Of a DNA stretch of 5,027 nucleotides, positions 1 through 4,901 are shown piece after piece. A model generated the notes under the pieces. That model searched no databases. It was not told where the DNA came from and saw only the letters and a list, made by a program, of their open reading frames with translations. The translations under genes were made by a program, and so were the position numbers. This DNA comes from Chloroflexota bacterium (GTDB taxonomy: Bacteria > Chloroflexota > Limnocylindria > Limnocylindrales > CSP1-4), in NCBI GenBank assembly GCA_021789355.1, contig JAJYJR010000480.1, forward strand, positions 1 to 5,027, in the 5' to 3' direction. Numbering within the stretch: the stretch's first letter is position 1; the number at the start of each line of letters is the position of its first letter.

Positions 1-90
1 GCGCAGTACTGGCATCATCACCTCGCCGCCGAGCGCGAACGGGTCCACGCATCCCGCTACGCCGGCCGGGTCATTCCGGCAGCTGCCTGA
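1..90 (+). CDS. C-terminal fragment of a gene carried on the repeat, possibly a transposase
   Basis: This reading frame is open from the window start and ends at TGA 88-90. It encodes 29 residues, beginning AQYWHHHLAAERERV and ending RVIPAAA. The same peptide end, with two more residues (Asp-Trp) upstream, is encoded by the right repeat copy on the other strand. The basic and His/Arg-rich composition, the multicopy state and the 30-base distance from stop to repeat edge suggest the C-terminus of a transposase or recombinase. No catalytic motif is in view and I do not recognise the family. It could equally be the tail of any gene contained in a duplicated segment. Confidence 0.5.
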   Translation, partial: AQYWHHHLAAERERVHASRYAGRVIPAAA

Positions 91-120
91 TCTCGGTCAC
101 TCCAGGAGAGCCACACCCCA
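1..120 (+). repeat. Left copy of a 120-bp terminal inverted repeat
   Basis: Bases 1-120 are the exact reverse complement of 4902-5021 (paired positions sum to 5022); I compared the two by eye and saw no mismatch. The match stops sharply at base 120: the left copy continues AATGAC and the right copy, read inward, continues ATGGATTG. The left copy is cut by the window start, and the right copy extends 6 bases further, so the full repeat is longer than seen. It contains the end of a reading frame (stop at 88-90) followed by 30 non-coding bases, as at the end of an insertion sequence. The subterminal bases hold a small dyad, CTCC-A-GGAG. The repeat is certain; its identity as an IS end is inferred. 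Confidence 0.93.
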
Positions 121-221
121 ATGACACCTTTGTGGTGCTGCGTTGTCGTTATTCGAACCTGGAAGAGGTGCGGTCGCGGTTGCTAGCGGTGGACCTCATG
201 GGTGATCCACGAGGGCGCTGA
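121..221 (+). pseudogene. Orphan C-terminal reading frame abutting the repeat edge
   Basis: From the repeat edge, a frame (codons in register with base 120) reads NDTFVVLRCRYSNLEEVRSR and then LLAVDLMGDPRGR before TGA 219-221. The amphipathic, protein-like composition suggests the true C-terminus of a gene. There is no ribosome binding site, and the frame upstream passes into the repeat in a different register from the gene carried there. The simplest reading is the 3' remnant of a gene broken by insertion of the repeat element. I do not recognise the family. The frame is short enough (about 34 codons) that it could be open by chance in high-GC DNA. Confidence 0.3.
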
Positions 222-432
222 CCGACCTGTTCATCGATCGCCGCCGAGACGAGGGCAGAGCTGCCTCCGCACCCGGGAACTTGGGAACCGCCGCCGCGCT
301 CGTGGAAAGACAGGAGTGTGTCGGTAGCCGCGGATCATTCGCTTGCTCTATGGCGAGCTGCGGTCCGCGCCCTCGGCTCGTGGTCCCCTCATCGTGGGCT
401 AGCGGAGGGGCCAGGGAGAGCATCCTCATCGC
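222..432. other. Non-coding leader upstream of the regulatory operon
   Basis: This stretch lies between the orphan frame and the first operon gene. It should hold the operon promoter, but I see no convincing -35/-10 pair. It contains two GGGAAC motifs (listed separately) and a purine-rich GGGAGAG at 414-420, 12 bases before the ATG at 433, a weak, slightly distant ribosome binding site. Small open frames here (for example from the GTG at 318) run into the next gene out of register and do not look like proteins. Confidence 0.5.
275..289 (+). promoter_or_regulatory. Tandem GGGAAC motifs, possible ECF-type -35 or operator
   Basis: GGGAAC occurs at 275-280 and again, as GGGAACC, at 283-289, an 8-base spacing. 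GGAAC is the common -35 core of many ECF sigma promoters, and sigma operons are often autoregulated, which is why the pair is noted. A matching -10 (CGTC-like) at the usual 16-17 bases is missing: CGTG at 301 is 12 bases from the second core and 20 from the first. It is therefore a weak candidate for a promoter element or a direct-repeat binding site. Confidence 0.2.
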
Positions 433-1062
433 ATGAAAGGCGACGGGCGTTCTGGGGCTGGACGCGTGCGGGTCGTTGTGGTCGGTCGACAACCCGCTGA
501 GGCGGCGGTCAAGCTGCGACCGTTCCGGCCCAGCCTTGACCGCTTCGGGCTGCGCCTCTTGGTGGTTCCGGAGCCGGAGAGTGTCCGACTGTTGGACCCG
601 GGCCCGATGGTGGTGGTCGTTCCCGTGGATGTCACCGGCTATGGGGCGTTGGCGGCCGTGGCCTCTGTCCGCCGTGATGCAGTGCTGGTGGCGAGCGTGG
701 AGCACCTGACGAGAGGTAGCGTTGCCCTGGCAGTGGACTACGGCGCGCAGGCGGTCGTGAGCTGGGAGGACGATCCGGACCGGGCGGTCGAATCGCTTTG
801 GGCGGCGACACGAGGTTTTGTGCGGCGGTCCGTCCTGACGGCGCTGCGACCTCCATGCGATACCGGCTGTGACTTGAGCAGCGAGGAGCGACAGTGGCTG
901 ATGCTGCTCGAGGCGGGAGTGACGATACCCGCTGTGGCCGCTGAGGTGCATCGTTCCGAAAGTGACCTGAAGCGCCGACTGCGGCGCCTGTACGATCGTC
1001 TTCACGCACGGGGGGTGCGCGACGCGTTGGTCATCGCGCATCAGCAGGGCTGGTTGAAATGA
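433..1062 (+). CDS. LuxR/NarL-type regulator with a degenerate receiver domain
   Basis: The product is 209 residues with two parts. Residues about 11-130 look like a response-regulator receiver fold: a first strand VRVVVVG, a third strand MVVVVPVDV, a VLVAS fourth strand, and a GAQAVVSWEDDPD stretch matching the usual GARGYLLKDADPE. The catalytic positions are lost: the acidic pair after strand 1 is Gly18-Arg19, the phospho-acceptor position aligns with Pro64, and the conserved Lys aligns near Trp111; Ser88 remains. Residues about 147-208 align with a GerE/LuxR helix-turn-helix (LSSEERQWLMLLEAG... through ...RDALVIAHQQGWL), with a diverged recognition helix near 175-190. It is probably a cytoplasmic transcription factor that works without phosphorylation, by binding a ligand or a protein. 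Its stop overlaps the start of the sigma gene in ATGA (1059-1062), so the two are likely coupled. The start ATG is chosen for the open frame and a weak GGGAGAG upstream. The receiver assignment is by pattern only; the HTH is more secure. Confidence 0.8.
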   Translation: MKGDGRSGAGRVRVVVVGRQPAEAAVKLRPFRPSLDRFGLRLLVVPEPESVRLLDPGPMVVVVPVDVTGYGALAAVASVRRDAVLVASVEHLTRGSVALAVDYGAQAVVSWEDDPDRAVESLWAATRGFVRRSVLTALRPPCDTGCDLSSEERQWLMLLEAGVTIPAVAAEVHRSESDLKRRLRRLYDRLHARGVRDALVIAHQQGWLK

Positions 1063-1748
1063 CTGAGCAGGACCGCGACAAGCAGCCTTCGAGGGCTGGT
1101 CGCGCAAATATCGGGGAACTCTTCCCCCGGCCGGTGCAAAGAACGTCTCGTATGCGCGACCTCGGACCGCCAAGTGACGCCGAGCTGATCCTGCGTGCTG
1201 CGACGAATCCCGAGTCGTTCGGGGAGCTATTTGAGCGGCACTTCGACGCGGTGTTTCGGTTTTGCGAGAGGCGCGTGGGTAGGACGGAGGCGGAGGACTT
1301 GGCGGGCGAGACCTTCCGCCGGGCCTTCGAGCGTCGCCATCTCTACGACCTTGAGCGTGAAAGCGCTCGTCCCTGGCTGTTCGGGATCGCGATGAACCTG
1401 GTCAAGATGGAACTCCGTTCTCGGGCGATTCACGACCGCGCCTATAGCCGCCTCGCGACCCTGGCCGATGTCAGTGAGAGCGACAACGTCGCCCGCATGC
1501 TGGTTCAGTTCTCAGCCTGCGACGATCTGCGGGCGGTGGCGGCGGTACTGGTCGCATTACCCGACGACGACGTGGAGGCGTTGCTGCTCCATGTCTGGGA
1601 TGGCCTTTCTTACAGCGAGGTCGCTGCTGCGCTTGGGATACCGGTTGGCACGGTCCGATCGCGACTGAGCCGACTGCGTCGGCGCTTGGAGGCAGTGATC
1701 GCTCACCAGGACGAGGTCGGAGGACGGACTGGGGAGGGAGGCGCATGA
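1059..1748 (+). CDS. ECF-type RNA polymerase sigma factor (sigma-70 family)
   Basis: The product is 229 residues. Residues 53-122 are sigma region 2: SFGELFERHFDAVFRF, then the EAEDLAGETFRRAF helix, then RPWLFGIAMNLVKMELR, the usual core-binding and -10-recognising segment. Residues about 157-212 are region 4, with ALPDDDVEALLLHVWDGLSY, EVAAALGIPVGTVRSRL and a basic SRLRRRL end, the helix-turn-helix that reads the -35. There is no region 3 and no C-terminal extension, as in standard ECF factors. The ATG overlaps the preceding stop (ATGA). This adds about 36 residues before the fold; an internal ATG at 1152 (Met32) would give a more usual length but lacks a clear ribosome binding site. The stop overlaps the next gene, another ATGA. 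It should direct RNA polymerase to a small regulon under control of its operon neighbours. Family confidence is high; start confidence is moderate. Confidence 0.93.
   Translation: MTEQDRDKQPSRAGRANIGELFPRPVQRTSRMRDLGPPSDAELILRAATNPESFGELFERHFDAVFRFCERRVGRTEAEDLAGETFRRAFERRHLYDLERESARPWLFGIAMNLVKMELRSRAIHDRAYSRLATLADVSESDNVARMLVQFSACDDLRAVAAVLVALPDDDVEALLLHVWDGLSYSEVAAALGIPVGTVRSRLSRLRRRLEAVIAHQDEVGGRTGEGGA
1733..1740 (+). promoter_or_regulatory. Ribosome binding site inside the sigma gene for the membrane protein
   Basis: GGAGGGAG lies within the last codons of the sigma gene. It is 4 bases from the ATG at 1745 and 7 bases from the ATG at 1748. The second spacing is closer to the usual optimum, so translation may begin at Met2; the two starts differ by one residue. 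Confidence 0.65.
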
Positions 1749-2707
1749 TGCACGACCCGGTGTTCGATGCAGTAAAGCGGTTGGAACCGGAAACGATGGG
1801 GCCGTCCCCGGCCGCTCGAGAGCGGCAACGCCACGCCTTGATGGCAGCGCTCGAGCCACCGCTGCCTCGCACCGTCGGGCGGCAAGCTCGACGCCGACCG
1901 CGCTTTGGCCGGGCCGGGCTGACCGTGACGGTCGTCTTGGCTCTGGGCGGTGGCGGGATCGCAGCGGCTGCAGGACTGGCCGGCGGACCGCCCCCCGCGC
2001 CCAGGCAAGCGGCGACGATCTACGCTCACGGCTACCCCGACCGTGGGGCCCGGCGCACGCCGGGGACTCGCCCGCCGCTCAATGCCGAACTGGTTCTCTG
2101 CGACTACCGGGGTGCCGTTGGATTGCCGACCGCCGATCGGCTCTTGCCAGTAGAGGAAGGCTTCGCCAGTTCAGCCCCGCTGACCACTCCGCTCGATACA
2201 GCGCTCCTCGTCCGAGGCTGCGAGAAGGTAGCCACGACCGGCGATGTGGTGCCGACGAGCACACCTGGCACCGTGTGTGTCACCGGACAACCCAGTGTCG
2301 TGACCGACACGCCAGCGGGCTGGCCGATAGTGGTGTTCGGCACGGCGACCTGTCAGGGCTCCGGCGATCTTCCGGCACCTACGTCGCTTCTCGCGCAGGT
2401 GAACCAGCGGCGCAACATCGAAGCCTCTATCGACGCCGTGCCCGAGTCCTGTCCCACCCAAGCTGAAGCGGTCTCCTGGGTCCGCGCCCAGCTCAAGGCG
2501 CTCGACGTTCAGATGCAGCTCGACTCGTGGTCCGGCGGCCCAGGCGGCCGGTGCTACGTCCCGTCAGTGCAGTGGTGGTCACCACCGACGAGGGCACCAC
2601 TCGTAGAGGTCACGGCCTCCCAGCAGCTCGGCAACCCACCGGGCGCGTCGAACACGTCCCGCCAAACACTTCCGCCCGCCTCCACCGATCCGACGACAGC
2701 TCCCTAA
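1745..2707 (+). CDS. Single-pass membrane protein, putative anti-sigma or sigma-partner
   Basis: The product is 320 residues. Residues 1-56 form a short, basic, cytoplasmic segment (DPVFDAVKRLEPE, then AARERQRHALMAALEPP, then an Arg-rich stretch at 42-56). Residues about 57-79 are one hydrophobic segment (LTVTVVLALGGGGIAAAAGL). The remaining 240 residues would be outside and contain all six cysteines (119, 159, 178, 203, 236, 270), consistent with three disulfides. The tail is Pro/Ser/Thr-rich. The ATGA overlap with the sigma gene and the in-out topology point to a sigma partner, like the membrane proteins commonly encoded beside actinobacterial ECF genes. The cytoplasmic part has no cysteine and no HxxxCxxC zinc anti-sigma motif, so it is not a classic ZAS protein. 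The outside region matches no domain I know. Either an anti-sigma role or a co-regulated effector role is possible. Confidence 0.8.
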   Translation: MMHDPVFDAVKRLEPETMGPSPAARERQRHALMAALEPPLPRTVGRQARRRPRFGRAGLTVTVVLALGGGGIAAAAGLAGGPPPAPRQAATIYAHGYPDRGARRTPGTRPPLNAELVLCDYRGAVGLPTADRLLPVEEGFASSAPLTTPLDTALLVRGCEKVATTGDVVPTSTPGTVCVTGQPSVVTDTPAGWPIVVFGTATCQGSGDLPAPTSLLAQVNQRRNIEASIDAVPESCPTQAEAVSWVRAQLKALDVQMQLDSWSGGPGGRCYVPSVQWWSPPTRAPLVEVTASQQLGNPPGASNTSRQTLPPASTDPTTAP

Positions 2708-2880
2708 GGCGCGGAACTCGCCTGCCTCCCGCCGAGTGGCAGAACGGCTGGGCAGTCCTTCAACTGCGCTGTCGCCGGCGAGGCAAGCCCCCAGGGCGCT
2801 CGCCCCATCGGCGCGCCGACCCGACCCGAGCCCATCGCGAGCTGAATGTCCGTCTTCCCCAATGAGGAGGTTTGCCGCAA
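2708..2880. other. Gap between the sigma operon and the membrane-protein gene
   Basis: This 173-base gap contains a GGAAC at 2713-2717, a weak 5-base stem (CTGCC 2722-2726 with GGCAG 2738-2742) and a perfect 12-base palindrome TCGGCGCGCCGA at 2808-2819. There is no U-tract terminator and no clear -10. The gap is long enough for a separate promoter, so the downstream gene need not belong to the sigma operon. The palindrome lies about 60 bases before the start codon, where an operator could be, but short GC palindromes are common in DNA of this composition. Confidence 0.35.
2864..2870 (+). promoter_or_regulatory. Ribosome binding site that decides the start at 2881
   Basis: GAGGAGG ends 10 bases before the ATG at 2881, a workable spacing. 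The in-frame TTG at 2872, which gives the longest frame, is only 1 base away and too close to be used. The ATG at 2881 is therefore preferred. Confidence 0.75.
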
Positions 2881-4353
2881 ATGACCGGTGTCGCCGTCCA
2901 ACGCGCCTCAACGACGAGCCCCGGCCAACCTCGTCCGGGTCGGCCACTAGCCCTGAAACAAGCGGCCCTGGCCGGGGCCGCAGCGGGTGCCTGGGGCGCT
3001 TTTGCCGGTTACAGGATTTGGCGGACGGTCGACGGGCCACCATGGATTTGGCAGGACTCGCGGAGCTATATAGCCGCGGCGCACCCACCGGCATTGAGCA
3101 TGGCGTTTCTGGCTGGTCACCGGCCGCCGGTCGTGCCGCTGCTTTGGAAGGTCACCGGCAGCCCCGAGGCGTACGTAGTGACCCAGACGGTGCTCGCCGT
3201 GCTCGCCTGGAGCTTCCTCGCCTGGAGCGTCAGCCGGCTCGTGCGAGCGGGCTGGCCGGCCATAGTCGCGGGAGTCGCCGTCCTCGGCTTCGCGTCCTGC
3301 TGGCAGATCATCGAATGGGACTGGTCGGTGCTCTCCGAGAGCATCTCCTTGTCGGCGGTAGCGGTGATCGTCGCCTCGATCATCTGGTTGGCCCGCCGCT
3401 TTACCTTGCCCCGGGCGGCGGCGCTAGTCATCGCGTGCGTCGTCTACGAAGGCGCCCGTGACCAAGCCACCTGGGCGGTCGGGGCGGCGGCGTTCGGAGT
3501 CCTCGCCTACGCCGCTCTCCGCTCGTTCCGGCCCCGGCGCGCGCCGGTCCACGCGACGACCCGATCGCTCGTACCACTCGGCCTCGTGCTGCTGGCTAGC
3601 GCAGGGCTCATCGGAGCAGCAGCGGCGCACGCCAAGCGCAATGTCATCAATGTTGAGGACGTCTTCGACGTGCGAGTGTTCCCCTTCCCCCACCGAGTGG
3701 CCTGGTTCGCCAGCCACGGCATGCCGCAAGCCGCCACGATCGACATGCTCGCCAGCGAAGTCCGCGCATCTCCGGGCCAGGCCAAGGTCGTCGGACCTAA
3801 CCTTCAAACCCCTAGCTGGTCGCCGCTGAAGAGATGGTTCGAGTCCCGAGCCGAGACGACGTTCATCTACTACGTCCTCACTCATCCCGGCTACGACCTG
3901 ACCGCACCGTTCCAGCGCCCTGAGCTCACTTACAACAACGCGAACGGCCAGCTGGCATTCTATGGCGACATCAACAACGGAACTCGCAGCTTCCTGCCCG
4001 TACTGCCCTCGCTTCTTTTCCCATCGTGGCAGATGGAGGCCGCCATTGCCATCGGCGCCAGCGCGCTTCTCGCCGCGCGGCACCGATGGCGCCCGTCGTT
4101 GTTGACCGCGCTGGTCATCATCGCTCTCACCGGTCTCGCCTCCATGCTGATCGCCTGGCAGGGAGATGGCATGGAAGTCGCCCGCCACACCATCGAAGGC
4201 AACGTCCAAACCCGCCTAGGGGTGCTCGTGCTCGTACTGGTGTCCGCTTTTCCGCTTGATCTTGACCGCCATGCCGGTAAATCGCGCCGAACGGCGTCGG
4301 CCCTCGTTGCTGGGCCGACGCCGCCAGAGGGCACGCAATCAGTGGATCAGTAG
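2881..4353 (+). CDS. Polytopic membrane protein, GT-C (ArnT/PMT-like) glycosyltransferase-like
   Basis: The product is 490 residues from the ATG at 2881. Hydrophobic segments lie near residues 24-44, 98-121, 126-144, 155-172 and 177-215, then near 228-250, with three more in the last 120 residues; a soluble loop of about 110 residues lies between the two groups. After the first segment comes a WIWQDSRSYIAAA motif with Asp59, then GHRPPVVPLL, Gln102, a DWSVLSES motif (152-154) before the fourth segment, ARDQATW, and a late GDGMEVARH. This order (early loop Asp, RPP-xPLL, LSES/LTE) is typical of GT-C lipid-linked-sugar transferases and related actinobacterial membrane proteins. The likely role is transfer of a sugar from a polyprenyl carrier to an envelope acceptor, but donor and acceptor cannot be read from sequence. 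It could also be an uncharacterised membrane protein of the same fold. Its stop overlaps the convergent gene by 7 bases. Confidence 0.72.
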   Translation: MTGVAVQRASTTSPGQPRPGRPLALKQAALAGAAAGAWGAFAGYRIWRTVDGPPWIWQDSRSYIAAAHPPALSMAFLAGHRPPVVPLLWKVTGSPEAYVVTQTVLAVLAWSFLAWSVSRLVRAGWPAIVAGVAVLGFASCWQIIEWDWSVLSESISLSAVAVIVASIIWLARRFTLPRAAALVIACVVYEGARDQATWAVGAAAFGVLAYAALRSFRPRRAPVHATTRSLVPLGLVLLASAGLIGAAAAHAKRNVINVEDVFDVRVFPFPHRVAWFASHGMPQAATIDMLASEVRASPGQAKVVGPNLQTPSWSPLKRWFESRAETTFIYYVLTHPGYDLTAPFQRPELTYNNANGQLAFYGDINNGTRSFLPVLPSLLFPSWQMEAAIAIGASALLAARHRWRPSLLTALVIIALTGLASMLIAWQGDGMEVARHTIEGNVQTRLGVLVLVLVSAFPLDLDRHAGKSRRTASALVAGPTPPEGTQSVDQ

Positions 4354-4790
4354 TAGAAAGTGACCTGGCTGTTGTACACACTGCCGTTGATCTTCACTGC
4401 TGTACCGGCGATCACGCCGCTGAGCATCACCGTCGAGTGATTCCCGGCCGTGAGGTAAATGTAGCCACGAGTGCCCTCGACCCATCGGGACCCGTTGTAG
4501 TAGTACCCAGCGTAATAGCCGGTCTTCGACACGTTAGTTATCGTGACCGGCCCGCAGCCCGTCGCGTACACGTAACTTGTCGACCAGCCCCCGTACTCCG
4601 CGTAGTAGGTCGGCCCGCTGAAACCCGTGCAAGCATTCGGCGCCGCGACCACCGCAGGTGGTGCGGCTCCCGGTGCAGCCGGCCCCGGCGGGATCGTCTG
4701 CGCGCTGGCCGTTCCTGCGCCGAGGAACAGGGCGGACACCGTGAACACTGGCGCAAGCGTTACCAGCCACCGCCTCTTTCGCTGTCCCAT
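4347..4790 (-). CDS. Small secreted tyrosine-rich protein
   Basis: The product is 147 residues. The start is the ATG at 4788-4790, behind a strong GGGAGGAG; an upstream GTG at 4844 would put 18 residues before the signal peptide and is less likely. Residues 1-30 are a Sec signal peptide: MGQRKRRW (basic), a hydrophobic core, then TASA with likely cleavage after Ala30. A Pro/Ala linker (32-51) follows. The mature domain (about 52-147) has two cysteines (54 and 79, likely a disulfide) and about 15 tyrosines among many Gly, Thr and Ser, as in GPTYYAEYGGW and TGYYAGYYYNGSRW, and ends TFYY. The alternating pattern suggests a beta-rich fold at the cell surface or in the medium. I do not recognise a family. 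It is convergent with the glycosyltransferase-like gene and has its own upstream region between the gene and the right repeat. Confidence 0.82.
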   Translation of the reverse strand: MGQRKRRWLVTLAPVFTVSALFLGAGTASAQTIPPGPAAPGAAPPAVVAAPNACTGFSGPTYYAEYGGWSTSYVYATGCGPVTITNVSKTGYYAGYYYNGSRWVEGTRGYIYLTAGNHSTVMLSGVIAGTAVKINGSVYNSQVTFYY

Positions 4791-4792
4791 CA

Positions 4793-4800
4793 CTCCTCCC
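4793..4800 (-). promoter_or_regulatory. Ribosome binding site of the secreted protein gene
   Basis: On the minus strand, GGGAGGAG stands just before TG-ATG, with the GGGAGG core 4 bases from the ATG at 4790. It is the best Shine-Dalgarno match in the upstream region and fixes the start at the signal peptide. Confidence 0.75.
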
Positions 4801-4808
4801 TTCGGGAC

Positions 4809-4823
4809 ATCACTATCTGTGAT
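4809..4823 (-). promoter_or_regulatory. Inverted repeat ATCAC-N5-GTGAT upstream of the secreted protein gene
   Basis: Five-base arms ATCAC (4809-4813) and GTGAT (4819-4823) flank TATCT. The dyad lies 18-33 bases ahead of the start codon, where an operator or the -10 region would be expected. The arms are short, so chance is not excluded, and no binding protein is implied by the sequence. Confidence 0.25.
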
Positions 4824-4881
4824 CGCCCCGTTACGAAGTGTCACCTTTCGGTGGCCCAGCGGTAGCGAGTCCAGGGACGTC

Positions 4882-4895
4882 GACCCGATCGGGTC
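4882..4895. promoter_or_regulatory. 14-bp perfect palindrome beside the right repeat edge
   Basis: GACCCGATCGGGTC is perfectly self-complementary and ends 6 bases from the repeat edge at 4902. On the minus strand its outer half overlaps TTGACC (4892-4897), a possible -35 for the secreted protein gene; 18 bases downstream is only a poor -10 (TGGACT). It could be an operator, a pre-existing target site of the repeat element, or chance. Confidence 0.35.
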
Positions 4896-4901
4896 AATCC
4901 A

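Noticed and set aside
318..500. Small plus-strand frame of 60 codons from a GTG
   Set aside because: AGGAG is only 1 base from the GTG, the frame overlaps the regulator out of register, and the peptide has no recognisable features.
196..1173. Long 325-codon minus-strand open frame
   Set aside because: It lies antisense to the regulator gene, has Arg/Pro/His/Gln-rich low-complexity composition with no domain pattern, and is a by-product of GC-rich codon use on the other strand.
2722..2742. Hairpin after the sigma operon as a terminator
   Set aside because: The stem is only 5 bases with an 11-base loop and no T-tract follows.
2736..3461. Plus-strand frame of 241 codons overlapping the GT-C-like gene
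   Set aside because: It is Arg/Pro/Ser-rich with no domain pattern, lacks a suitable ribosome binding site, and overlaps the well-supported gene in another frame.
3424..4209. Minus-strand open frame of 261 codons under the GT-C-like gene
   Set aside because: The composition is charged and featureless and the plus-strand frame has a clear membrane-protein pattern and ribosome binding site.
4791..4844. Longer secreted protein starting at the GTG at 4844
   Set aside because: It would place 18 polar residues ahead of a good signal peptide, and the strong ribosome binding site is directly before the ATG at 4790.
4851..4900. tRNA-like text (GGCCCAGCGGTAGCGAG ... GGTCAATCC)
   Set aside because: The D-arm does not pair, there is no GTTCRA T-loop, and no acceptor stem can be formed, so it is not a tRNA gene or a clear remnant.
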